Counted from the first letter of the stretch, positions 38,099-46,718 are shown. The stretch: 64,000 nt of DNA from Anaerolineales bacterium (GCA_013360875.1 JABWAU010000002.1:1-64000), one strand, 5' to 3'. The notes: a model not told the origin generated them from the sequence alone. Numbers and translations are program-made.

Positions 38099-39166
38099 AT
38101 GACCCCCATCGTTTCTGGCTTGCTGGTAGGCGTCCTGTTCGGATTTGCCCTGCAACGCGGCCGCTTCTGCATGAACTCCGCCTTCCGTGACATCATTCTG
38201 GGGCGGGACTTCACACTGTTCAAAGCCCTGGCTGTTGCCATCCTGGTTTCAATGATCGGCTTTTCGATCATGGCAATGACGGGCATCATTACGCTTGCGC
38301 CCAAGCCATTCATGTGGGGTGCGAATATCGTCGGCGGCTTGCTCTTCGGCGTCGGCATGGTACTGGCTGGCGGATGCGCCAGCGGGATCACCTATCGCAC
38401 CGGCGAAGGCATGATGGGCGCAGTGACAGCTGTGCTGGGGTTTGGGATTGCCGGTATGATGACGGCTACGGGTATATTGAATCCACTGCTCAAGTCGCTT
38501 CAAAACACAAAGGTCATGACCGCCGATGACAAGCCCCTGACCCTGGCAAACATCGCCGGGTTGGACTTGAAAATCGTAATGCTTGTAGTGGCGGTCATTA
38601 TCATCGTCATTTGGGCTTTGCTTGCTATGCGGAACAAATCCGCCGCGCCAAGTTATGGAACCAAGGCAAAATCTCTGGGTGAAGCAGTCTTCAAGAAGGG
38701 CTGGAACTGGTTCCCCACTGGTATTGTTGTTGGCTTGATTGGCATGTTGGCGTTTCCGCTTTCCGCGGCGGCAGGACGCAACTATCCGCTCGGTATCACC
38801 GGCGGCTGGATCAACATCTTCCAATCGCTGATCAAGTGGCAAACACTGGTCGAGGATAAGTTGAAAGTCACAGCGCTCAACTGGGAAGGCGCGGAAGTGA
38901 TCGGAATTGTGTTGGGTGCGCTGGTCGCGGCATGGATCGCCGGCGAGTTTGCCATCCGCGCGCCGGAACCGAAGATCCTTCTGCAAACCCTTGTGGGCGG
39001 ACTCTTGATGGGCTTTGGCGCGGTTGTTTCCGGCGGATGCAACATCGGTCATATTTTGAGCGGCGTTCCGCAGCTCTCGATCGGTTCCATCGTTGGCGGT
39101 TTTTCTATCGTTGCCGGCGGCTGGACGATGGCGTATTTCATGTTCATCCGTCCGATGAATGCCTGA
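38099..39166 (+). CDS. YeeE/YedE family sulfur (or selenium) transporter
   Basis: FALQRGRFCMNSAFRDIILGRD; GVGMVLAGGCASGITYRTGEG; GAVVSGGCNIGHILSGVPQLSIGSIVGG. Confidence 0.93.
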   Translation: MTPIVSGLLVGVLFGFALQRGRFCMNSAFRDIILGRDFTLFKALAVAILVSMIGFSIMAMTGIITLAPKPFMWGANIVGGLLFGVGMVLAGGCASGITYRTGEGMMGAVTAVLGFGIAGMMTATGILNPLLKSLQNTKVMTADDKPLTLANIAGLDLKIVMLVVAVIIIVIWALLAMRNKSAAPSYGTKAKSLGEAVFKKGWNWFPTGIVVGLIGMLAFPLSAAAGRNYPLGITGGWINIFQSLIKWQTLVEDKLKVTALNWEGAEVIGIVLGALVAAWIAGEFAIRAPEPKILLQTLVGGLLMGFGAVVSGGCNIGHILSGVPQLSIGSIVGGFSIVAGGWTMAYFMFIRPMNA

Positions 39167-39188
39167 TTGACTCCCCACTGATAATTGA

Positions 39189-39226
39189 AAAAAACTGGAG
39201 CCGCAATACAAACGGCTCCAGTTTTT
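39189..39226 (+). terminator. Rho-independent terminator after yeeE-like gene
   Basis: AAAAACTGGAGCCG-caatacaaa-CGGCTCCAGTTTTT, 14-bp stem. Confidence 0.88.
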
Positions 39227-39252
39227 GTAGGACAAAATGAATTTTGTCCTAC
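39227..39252. repeat. Palindromic element P2
   Basis: GTAGGACAAAATgaATTTTGTCCTAC; perfect 12-bp arms. Confidence 0.88.
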
Positions 39253-40172
39253 GCTTCTGGCAAGGCGAGAACATCCTCGTTTTCAGGTGCATGGATGAAC
39301 GCCCAGAACGCATCCCGCACCAGATTGGGATGTGACAACTTGCGGCGGGCGATACAAATCCGTCGTTGCAAGTTCAATCCTTCGACAGGAACATCCACAA
39401 CACAGCCCCACACCCTGGCGTAAGCCGAAGCCATGCGCGAGACAAAAGACACGCCCAGGTTGCCTGCCACAGCGAGAACAATGGCTTCGGCATTCCCCAC
39501 TTCCATCAAGACGTTCATTTCATCGAATGAAATATCGTACTTCGCCAATTCCGCCTGCAGGGTACGGCGCGTGCCAGAAGATGGCTCGCGCAAAATGATC
39601 GGCACATCAAGCAATTCTGCCGGTTCGATGGAGTCGCGTTTGGATAGCGGATGTTTCTCTGGAACTATAAACGATATGTAATCGGTAAAGAAATATTGAC
39701 ACTCCAAATCGTTTTCCCTAACCTCGCTGCTGACCACACCCAGGTCGGCATCCTCGGACAGCAAACGTGAGGTCATCTCCTGGCGGACACAGGGTTGGAT
39801 GAAAATTTGGACGCCTGGATAGCGCTGACGAAAACGCGCCGCCAGATGAGGCAGAATGTATTTTCCCGCAGTCGTCGTACATGCAATCCGCAACTGACCG
39901 ACCACCGAATCCTGCATGGCTTGCATCATTTCCTGCACCTCGGTGGACTGACGCACAATCTTGCGCGCCCAGGGCAGCAGGGTCATGCCCGCGTTGGTGA
40001 TTCGTAATTGTGCGCCTTCACGCACGAATAATTGCACATTCAATTCGGCTTCGAGATTCTGGATGTGTTTGCTGACCGTCGGCTGACTGAGATGCAGGCG
40101 CTTTGCCGCCTCGGAGCAACTTTGGGTGGCCGCGACTTGAATGAAAACGTTAAGTCGGTTGATGTCGAGCAT
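39249..40172 (-). CDS. LysR family transcriptional regulator (paralog of 30078..30995)
   Basis: MLDINRLNVFIQVAATQSCSEAAKRLHLSQPTVSKHIQNLEAELNVQLFVREG. Confidence 0.94.
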   Translation of the reverse strand: MLDINRLNVFIQVAATQSCSEAAKRLHLSQPTVSKHIQNLEAELNVQLFVREGAQLRITNAGMTLLPWARKIVRQSTEVQEMMQAMQDSVVGQLRIACTTTAGKYILPHLAARFRQRYPGVQIFIQPCVRQEMTSRLLSEDADLGVVSSEVRENDLECQYFFTDYISFIVPEKHPLSKRDSIEPAELLDVPIILREPSSGTRRTLQAELAKYDISFDEMNVLMEVGNAEAIVLAVAGNLGVSFVSRMASAYARVWGCVVDVPVEGLNLQRRICIARRKLSHPNLVRDAFWAFIHAPENEDVLALPEA

Positions 40173-40250
40173 GGTAGGTTCCTAGACCTAATTTACTATA
40201 AGGAAACTGCTGTCAGCAAGGACAGATGTCATTGGATTGCATGACCCTTA

Positions 40251-41000
40251 TCAAGAACGGATCGCAGCCTTGCTGCCGTGCCTCACCGAGATGATCTCTG
40301 CCAGAATAGAAACGGCGATTTCCTCGGGTGTCGGACCACCCAGATCAAGACCGATGGGAGCGTAAACACGTTTGAACTCATCTTCACCAATTCCATCAGA
40401 GCGCAGATGATCCAAAATCGTCTTGCATTTGTGACGACTGCCAATCATGCCGATATAGCGGACGGGAGAATTGATTACCTGCCGCAACGCAGCTTCATCC
40501 GAGACGTGATCGGTCGTGATCAGGACGATGAAACTGTCCGCCGTTAAATGGACCGAGTCCAACCCTGGAACGTTTGCGCGTCCCGCCTCCGCGTCAACGA
40601 CCAGTACATCGAAGCCAGCCGCCTCGCCCATCACTTTGAGCGGACGCCCGATGTGCCCGCCGCCGACGATGATCAATTGCGGCGGGGGCAGAAAGGGCTG
40701 GATGAACACGTGCACCTCCCCACCGCACAATGTCCCGATTGAGTCGACTCCCTCTTCGGTGAGGGAGTATTTGGGAAAGCGTGGCAGGCTATCGGTCAGG
40801 GCGAGGCGGGCGTCCTCCAAAATGGCAGATTCCAATTTCCCGCCGCCCACAGTCCCTGCTGTTCTTCCGTCTTCCAGCAAGACAATCTGCGCGCCGACTT
40901 TGGCAGGCGACGCGCCCTTGACCTCAACGACAGTCGCCAACACGGCGGGCTGTTTGTTCGCAATGGCTTTCGCCAGGACTTCAATCGGATGAGTTGTCAT
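40251..41000 (-). CDS. XdhC/CoxI family protein
   Basis: KQPAVLATVVEVKGASPAKVGAQIVLLEDGRTAGTVGGGKLE...LIIVGGGHIGRPL...YIGMIGSRHK. Confidence 0.93.
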   Translation of the reverse strand: MTTHPIEVLAKAIANKQPAVLATVVEVKGASPAKVGAQIVLLEDGRTAGTVGGGKLESAILEDARLALTDSLPRFPKYSLTEEGVDSIGTLCGGEVHVFIQPFLPPPQLIIVGGGHIGRPLKVMGEAAGFDVLVVDAEAGRANVPGLDSVHLTADSFIVLITTDHVSDEAALRQVINSPVRYIGMIGSRHKCKTILDHLRSDGIGEDEFKRVYAPIGLDLGGPTPEEIAVSILAEIISVRHGSKAAIRS

Positions 41001-41515
41001 AACATCGCCTCCAGGGTTGCCTTGCGGTCGGCAAAGGATGAGTCGGATTGCAGCGGTGGACATTCAATAAGGGATCGTTTGTGCTGGATCACCGCGACAG
41101 CAAATGCCAGACATGTGGATTCGCCGCATGCCCCGCAATTGGAGCGCGGTAACAACTCCCAAATGTCCAGGTGACGTGGGGCGCGCTTCTTTGCAGTCAC
41201 GGCGATGAGTTCGGCACGCTTCTCCCAAGTGACATTGACCGCATCTTTCAACGCCTCGAATAATTGCAAGCCCTCGGCGGCATCCACCACTTGCGTGATG
41301 TACACCTTGTCCGCGTACAACGTCATAAATCCATGCGGGCGGCGGAAGGTCAGTGTGCGCGTTTCGGGATTGTAGGCGATGACGCCAGGCAGAGTGGCAA
41401 GATAGGGTAACACTTCATCCAGCAAACGGTTCGGCTTGCCGATGACGATAATCCTGCCTGGTTCGGCGAGGCAGGGCAGGGTTTTGGTGAGGGTGATGGA
41501 ATCGAGATAGTTCAT
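40997..41515 (-). CDS. 4Fe-4S domain protein (PF04060-like CGxCG motif)
   Basis: LLPRSNCGACGESTCLAFAVAVIQHKRSLIECPPL. Confidence 0.78.
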   Translation of the reverse strand: MNYLDSITLTKTLPCLAEPGRIIVIGKPNRLLDEVLPYLATLPGVIAYNPETRTLTFRRPHGFMTLYADKVYITQVVDAAEGLQLFEALKDAVNVTWEKRAELIAVTAKKRAPRHLDIWELLPRSNCGACGESTCLAFAVAVIQHKRSLIECPPLQSDSSFADRKATLEAML

Positions 41516-41577
41516 TTCTTGAACAGATTGCCGCTGACCTTCAATGTGCCTGTACCAGGCACTTCGATCATCACCTT

Positions 41578-41724
41578 TCAACCGCCTTCAAGCAGGTCGC
41601 GCGCCTTGCCCTTGAAATGCTCCCGCAGAAATTCCAACGCGCCTTCGGCATCACTGTCCATCAGGATACGCATCAACTCGATGATGTCCTTGTCTTCCAA
41701 GACAATGGTCAATGCTTTTTTCAT
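41578..41724 (-). CDS. 48-aa small conserved-looking protein
   Basis: MKKALTIVLEDKDIIELMRILMDSDAEGALEFLREHFKGKARDLLEGG*; not in the supplied track (too short), found by reading the minus strand. Confidence 0.6.
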   Translation of the reverse strand: MKKALTIVLEDKDIIELMRILMDSDAEGALEFLREHFKGKARDLLEGG

Positions 41725-41742
41725 CACGGCTCCTGTATCCTC

Positions 41743-41794
41743 GTAGAACGAGATTTATCTCGTCCAATAACGGACAAAATAAATTTTGTCCTAC
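41743..41794. repeat. Compound palindromic element P3 (two hairpins between GTAG and CTAC)
   Basis: GTAGAACGAGATTTATCTCGTCCAATAACGGACAAAATAAATTTTGTCCTAC. Confidence 0.85.
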
Positions 41795-41845
41795 AACGCG
41801 GAAGACAATGGTCAATGCTTTTTTCATCACGGCTCGTGTATCCTC

Positions 41846-41897
41846 GTAGGACGAGATTTATCTCGTCCAATAGCGGACAAAATAAATTTTGTCCTAC
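41846..41897. repeat. Compound palindromic element P4
   Basis: GTAGGACGAGATTTATCTCGTCCAATAGCGGACAAAATAAATTTTGTCCTAC. Confidence 0.85.
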
Positions 41898-42427
41898 AAC
41901 GCGGGCGCTTCGATGACGATTTCCTCCAGCGCGGCGCGTTTCTCGGCGTACTGCGGCTCGGCGAGCGGCGGGCAATCGGCAAGTTTCTTTTGCGAGGCGG
42001 TGAGTTTCAACGCGAACGAATAACAGGTCGGTTCGCCGCACTGTTTGCAGTTGGTGTTCGGCAGCAGTTTGTAGATTGCCATCGGCGTGGGGCGCTGACG
42101 GGTGGTGTGGTCGGGCGTGATTTCGGCGCGGCGCTCCCACGTGCGGTTGACAAAATCAATGAGCCCGCGCAATTCCTTCTCCGCGCCGTCGCGGTCTTCC
42201 ACGTTGCTGGTGGCAATTTCGTAAGCGTGAAAGGCGATATTATGCCCGCCCTTCTTCCACGTCAGTGCCTTCGCTTCGGGCAAATAGACCGCGCCTCGCA
42301 AGGTCGCATTGAGATATGGCAGGACTTCTGAAATATCCGTCACCAGCCGCGCCTTTGCCGCATAGCGTTCCGCGCCTGGCTCGCAGGGCGGGGTGAAAAC
42401 TTCAACGTCATATTTTTCGATGAGCAT
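41894..42427 (-). CDS. 4Fe-4S domain protein (PF04060-like), paralog of 40997..41515
   Basis: LLPNTNCKQCGEPTCYSFALKLTASQKKLADCPPL. Confidence 0.78.
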   Translation of the reverse strand: MLIEKYDVEVFTPPCEPGAERYAAKARLVTDISEVLPYLNATLRGAVYLPEAKALTWKKGGHNIAFHAYEIATSNVEDRDGAEKELRGLIDFVNRTWERRAEITPDHTTRQRPTPMAIYKLLPNTNCKQCGEPTCYSFALKLTASQKKLADCPPLAEPQYAEKRAALEEIVIEAPAL

Positions 42428-42447
42428 AACAGCCTCTCAATTTCATT

Positions 42448-42858
42448 TTACGGATTCTTTGTCAACGCTTCAACCTGACGTTCAGCCTGATTCAGGTCTA
42501 GCGGCGACTCATCGCTCACGCCTTCATCCTGCTTCCAAACGACCTGACCCGCGGCGTCCACCAACACGAGAGCGGGCGCGCGAAAGACATGGAATTGCTC
42601 TGCCAGATCGCGGCGGTGGTCGAAGTCCACGCGGTGAAGCGGCAGGGGCGAGACCCAATCCGCCAGTTGCGCTTCGGCGGCGCGGATGACGATCATCTGG
42701 CACTCGCACCCTTTTGAGAGCGTGAAGAAGACCAGGGCGGGCTGTCCGTTTAACGGCAGCGGCTCACGGGCGGCGAACCAGCCCTCGGCCACGGCTTTCA
42801 GCCCCAGGGTCAGGGTGAGCGAGGCGAGGAAGAGAATCCAGAGGATACGCCGAGTCAT
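42448..42858 (-). CDS. Membrane-anchored thioredoxin-like protein
   Basis: N-terminal TM; ALVFFTLSKGCECQMIVIRAAEAQL...VDFDHRRDLAEQFHVFRAPALVLVDAAGQVVWKQDEG. Confidence 0.7.
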   Translation of the reverse strand: MTRRILWILFLASLTLTLGLKAVAEGWFAAREPLPLNGQPALVFFTLSKGCECQMIVIRAAEAQLADWVSPLPLHRVDFDHRRDLAEQFHVFRAPALVLVDAAGQVVWKQDEGVSDESPLDLNQAERQVEALTKNP

Positions 42859-43529
42859 GCAATCCACACAAAGTACAAGCCGACAGCGATCACCACGACT
42901 CCCGCGACTTTCTCCAGCGCGTCATTCCAGCGACCGAATGCCTGCAACCGTTTTAATATGCCCGTGAACGTCCCTGCGAGCACAATGGGCACGCCGCGCC
43001 CGAGGGCATAGACAAACAATAACGCTGCACCGTAGAGAAGCGCGCCCTTCGCCATCACATAGGTCAGGATGGCGGCGAGGACAGGTGTGGCGCACTGCGA
43101 AGCTACCAAGCCAGAGACGAGACCCAGCAGTAACGCGCCAGGCGCGCCCTTGAGCGTGACGCGCTCGCGCAATCCGCCCAGCCAGAGCGGGGTTTCGAGA
43201 TGGATGAGACCGAGCATATTCAGCCCGATGACGAAGCACACAAAGGCAACGAGGTAGTACCACCAGGTTGTGGACGCGCCTACAAGCCCGCCGATGAGCG
43301 CGGCAAACACGCCAAGCAGCATGAAGGTTAGGGCGAGACCGATGGCGAACATGAGCGAGAGGAGGAAAGCGCGGGCGCGCGGCAGGTCGCGTGAACCGCC
43401 CACGTAGCCAATCACCAGCGGAATCATCGCCACGTTGCAGGGTCCAATGCTGGTGAGGACGCCGCCGAGGAAGACCAGCGCGAAGGCGAGGGGCGAGATA
43501 TTTTGGATGAGGGTAAAGTCAAGGTTCAT
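42855..43529 (-). CDS. ccdA: CcdA/DsbD-like thiol-disulfide transporter
   Basis: LAFALVFLGGVLTSIGPCNVAMIPLVIGYVGG...GLVSGLVASQCATPVLAAIL; paired Cys in TM helices. Confidence 0.92.
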   Translation of the reverse strand: MNLDFTLIQNISPLAFALVFLGGVLTSIGPCNVAMIPLVIGYVGGSRDLPRARAFLLSLMFAIGLALTFMLLGVFAALIGGLVGASTTWWYYLVAFVCFVIGLNMLGLIHLETPLWLGGLRERVTLKGAPGALLLGLVSGLVASQCATPVLAAILTYVMAKGALLYGAALLFVYALGRGVPIVLAGTFTGILKRLQAFGRWNDALEKVAGVVVIAVGLYFVWIA

Positions 43530-43592
43530 GTTTTTTTGAAGCGTAGCGCAAGTCTCTGACTTGCGGCTGCAATTCGCAAATTGAAATTTGCG

Positions 43593-44039
43593 TTACTGTG
43601 CCAGTTGACTCAATGTCTGGCGGAATTGGTCGGCTTGCATGACACCGACGAAGACCTGGCGCGTTCCTTGCGCGTCATAAAAGACCAGGGTGGGAATGGA
43701 TTGCAGATTTTCGCGGCGTAGAATGTTCGTGTTGTTCTGGTCATAGACGTCCACGTCAATCAGCGTCACCGAGTCTTGAAATTCGGGATAGACTTCTGCC
43801 ACCGTTCCCATCATTTCCTTGCAGGGAATACAATCCAGCGAGTGCAGGAAGACGAAGGTGGGGTGTTTGGCGGCAAGCGCCTCATCAAGTTGAGATTCGA
43901 GGGTAGAGGCGGTGGATACGCCGCTGCCTTTTGCCAGAAATACAGCAATCAACAGCAAGGCAATCCCCGCCAAAATCAAGAGAGTGGGCGGATTCTTGGC
44001 GGGACGGTATTTGCGTTTGGCGCGGTTGGATTTAGGCAT
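43593..44039 (-). CDS. Membrane-anchored thioredoxin family protein
   Basis: FVFLHSLDCIPCKEMMGTVAEVYPEF...IPTLVFYDAQGTRQVFVGV. Confidence 0.88.
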   Translation of the reverse strand: MPKSNRAKRKYRPAKNPPTLLILAGIALLLIAVFLAKGSGVSTASTLESQLDEALAAKHPTFVFLHSLDCIPCKEMMGTVAEVYPEFQDSVTLIDVDVYDQNNTNILRRENLQSIPTLVFYDAQGTRQVFVGVMQADQFRQTLSQLAQ

Positions 44040-45460
44040 TATTCTTCCTCATCTGGAATCGCAAACTGAAGAACGGCGGGCGGTGTGCCAAGCATAAGCA
44101 AGAGGGTTACGATGACCGCCGAAGTGAGACACCAGATACAAACGGCTCGAATGACGAATGGTTCAAGATAGGTGAGATAAAGCGAAAAGATTACGGCGAA
44201 GAATGCCATGCCAAAGAATCCGATGGCAGCAGGCTTTTCAAGTTTAGGAACGAATCTCCGCGCAATCCAAGAAGCAAGTAAAGCAACATAACCCAACAAG
44301 CCAAGAACACCAATTGGTAGAATGTCAAATAATTTGGCATAGCGGCTTTGCTGAACGGTATTGCAATCGCCGACGGGTCCGCAGATGGCTTCAACGGATT
44401 GGGTCTCTACGTATGAGAGGTAGGCAGCAACCCCAATGCCAATCACGATCAGGGCCGGGATGAGCCAATCCGTCCAGGCTGGCAGGGAAAAGGTCTTTCC
44501 CAGGGTAAAGGCAAGCAGGCTGTAAACAAGCGCAATGACCATAAGAGCTATGACAACGATGGCCAGGATAAAGCCATTGGATTGCGTATGTGCGGGGGCA
44601 GCCTCAGCGGGGAGGGGAGCCTCGGTAGCGGCAGGCAGGTCGAGGGTCGGGGAAGAGGCGGCTGCGTCGCTGCGCGGGGGGTGGGATGGGAAGTCCACGC
44701 CGCCCCGGGCGAGGTAAAACTTGATCAGCGCGGGCAGTTGGGCGGGAATTTCCTCGACCATCAGCACATGTTCGCCGATGATCAGCAGCGGCAGGTCCAC
44801 CTGGTCGCTGGACAAACCGTAGCCGGCCGCCACCTGGTAGAGATACGCCACATCTGCTGAGGTGACCACGTCAATGGTCTGGACTTGCAACTGCTCACCG
44901 TATTGTTGATAGAGTGGGCCTAGCGCCTGGGCAGTAATCAACTGACAATCCTGACAATCAAGGGTGGTGAACAGGCTGACGCGCACAACCGCGCCGCCAG
45001 GTATGGAGGCGACCTGCGGCACAGGGGTCGGTTGTAGGAGAAACTCATCCAGGCGGGGGATGGCCGGCCAGTCCACGCCACTCTTTGCCAAGTGAGACTC
45101 GATCAGGCCGGGCAATTCGTCGGGAATCTGACGCGCACCAATCAGGACGCGGTCGCCGATGACCAGGAACGGCACACCGACTTGTTCGCGCGGGATACCG
45201 TAGGAGGCGGCAACTTCATAGAGACGATTGACATCCTCCACGTCAACCACTTCGACCAGCAGGATTTCCAGTTGCGCTCCATATTTTCCCTGCAATGGCG
45301 GCAGGACATTCTCCAGCACTTCGTGGCAGTGTGGGCAACCGTTCATCCAGAACATCACAGCGTGAACGACGGGCGGGGCTTCTGCCTGAGCTGAAGCGGA
45401 GGAAAAAGTCAGGGCGATGGCGATCAGGATGATGGTCAGAAAAGAGGCGAGACGTCTCAA
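44039..45460 (-). CDS. Two thioredoxin/glutaredoxin-like domains fused to VKOR domain
   Basis: MFWMNGCPHCHEVLENVLP; LFTTLDCQDCQLITAQALG; VKOR part CGPVGDCNTVQQSRYAKLFDILPIGVLGLLGY...CIWCLTSAV. Confidence 0.88.
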   Translation of the reverse strand: MRRLASFLTIILIAIALTFSSASAQAEAPPVVHAVMFWMNGCPHCHEVLENVLPPLQGKYGAQLEILLVEVVDVEDVNRLYEVAASYGIPREQVGVPFLVIGDRVLIGARQIPDELPGLIESHLAKSGVDWPAIPRLDEFLLQPTPVPQVASIPGGAVVRVSLFTTLDCQDCQLITAQALGPLYQQYGEQLQVQTIDVVTSADVAYLYQVAAGYGLSSDQVDLPLLIIGEHVLMVEEIPAQLPALIKFYLARGGVDFPSHPPRSDAAASSPTLDLPAATEAPLPAEAAPAHTQSNGFILAIVVIALMVIALVYSLLAFTLGKTFSLPAWTDWLIPALIVIGIGVAAYLSYVETQSVEAICGPVGDCNTVQQSRYAKLFDILPIGVLGLLGYVALLASWIARRFVPKLEKPAAIGFFGMAFFAVIFSLYLTYLEPFVIRAVCIWCLTSAVIVTLLLMLGTPPAVLQFAIPDEEE

Positions 45461-45867
45461 TGTAGTTTCTCCTTATGATCCACGATAACGCCCTGCGCGG
45501 CTTCGAGCGCGGCTTCATCAATATTGATGATGTCGGTGATGATGGGCTTGATGCCGACCTGTTCCATGCTGTAATACGCGCCCGCGCCCATGCCGCGAGC
45601 GAGCAGGAACTGGCAATCACGAATCGCCTCCGCCATACGGAAGTGGCGATCCTGTTCGGCGGGGGCAAAGCCGTGACCGCGCGGGTCTTGTTCTTCGCTG
45701 TGTTCCCCTTGTGGGCTCGCGAAATGGGTGTGTCCCAATTTTTCGCGCTGCTCGCGGGCGGCGATCTTGCCTTCCTCGATCGTCAGGACAGTGTAATATT
45801 TGGCGCGCCCGAAGTGCTGGCTGATGGTCTGACCGTCATCGGTGACGGCGGCAATTTTGATGGACAT
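45457..45867 (-). CDS. NifX/NifB-type dinitrogenase iron-molybdenum cofactor biosynthesis domain protein
   Basis: KIAAVTDDGQTISQHFGRAKYYTVLTIEEGKI...CQFLLARGMGAGAYYSMEQVGIKPIIT. Confidence 0.9.
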   Translation of the reverse strand: MSIKIAAVTDDGQTISQHFGRAKYYTVLTIEEGKIAAREQREKLGHTHFASPQGEHSEEQDPRGHGFAPAEQDRHFRMAEAIRDCQFLLARGMGAGAYYSMEQVGIKPIITDIINIDEAALEAAQGVIVDHKEKLH

Positions 45868-45890
45868 GGTTTTTCTCCTTTGGTTGGTGA

Positions 45891-46256
45891 TTATTCCAGC
45901 GCAGCAAGCGCCAGCGTGGGGAAGTCCACGCCAAGTTGATTGGTAATTTCCGTGCCCGCCTCGGCAAACAGGCTTTTGACCTGGGCAAGGGCATCCTCAC
46001 GCGCCTTGATGAGCGGGTGATACTGCACTTGATTGCGCAGGGCGTAAAAATCCTGCACTTCAGGCTGAGCCAGTTGTTCGCCACTTTGCTGGCGGACAAG
46101 GAGCGCCTGATAGACTTCCAGCATGTGCGCTTCCAGGGAGGCGGCTTCGGGATTTTTCTCCGCTTCGGCTTTGGCTTCCAGATACGATTGGACGGTTCGC
46201 GACTCGCTCAGAGCTGTTCCCAACAAACGGGCGGATTCTATTAGTTCGGGATTCAT
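45891..46256 (-). CDS. YlbF-family protein
   Basis: SARLLGTALSESRTVQSYLEAKAEAEKNPEAASLEAHMLEVYQAL. Confidence 0.75.
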   Translation of the reverse strand: MNPELIESARLLGTALSESRTVQSYLEAKAEAEKNPEAASLEAHMLEVYQALLVRQQSGEQLAQPEVQDFYALRNQVQYHPLIKAREDALAQVKSLFAEAGTEITNQLGVDFPTLALAALE

Positions 46257-46271
46257 CTTTTCTCCTGTTCT

Positions 46272-46685
46272 TCATCCGCCGCAACCGCAACTGCTCTTGC
46301 GTGCGTTCGGGGCAAATTCGACTCCTGCGCTTTCGCTGATCGTCTGGTTGATCTCGCGACACAGATGTACGAAGACTCGCTCGGCATTGTGATAGGTTTG
46401 TATAAGCGGCAGAGACTCAAGCTGCACTTGCAAGGTCTCCATCTCGCCATGATGTTCAAGAACGTTCCCCTGTCCCCATTGGATGGCGCGATCATGTTCG
46501 CGAATTTTGGCTGAGAGTTTCTGCACTTCGAGATCGTGGTTGACATCTTTTAAGGCTTGCAGGAACGCCTGATATTCGGGCGTCTCTGCCAGCAGTTTGC
46601 CCAGCGCTTGAGCGGCTTGCGTAACTTTTGTGTCTCCCATCATGGACAGGATGGGCAGGTCTATTTTTGGGGATGGTGTGCTCAT
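46272..46685 (-). CDS. YlbF-family protein with C-terminal CGCGG
   Basis: AAQALGKLLAETPEYQAFLQALKDVNHDLEVQKLSAKIREHDRAIQ ... KSSCGCGG. Confidence 0.75.
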   Translation of the reverse strand: MSTPSPKIDLPILSMMGDTKVTQAAQALGKLLAETPEYQAFLQALKDVNHDLEVQKLSAKIREHDRAIQWGQGNVLEHHGEMETLQVQLESLPLIQTYHNAERVFVHLCREINQTISESAGVEFAPNARKSSCGCGG

Positions 46686-46718
46686 GAATTCCTTTCCAAG
46701 GATTTCTAAACGCTGTTT

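Larger units (their letters stand above)
41699..41904. repeat. Tandem duplication, 2 x 103 bp
   Basis: Unit 41699..41801 repeated at 41802..41904; aagacaatggtcaatgcttttttcatcacggctc...ctcgtcc...gtcctacaacgcgg with about three differences. Confidence 0.92.

Noticed and set aside
28200-38100. CRISPR-like array
   Set aside because: No regular direct repeats with uniform spacers; the repeats found are isolated palindromes
41724-42140. 138-aa minus-strand ORF
   Set aside because: Out of frame with the 4Fe-4S gene and then runs through the duplicated palindromes; repeated TKFILSV/QNLFCPLL is translated repeat DNA
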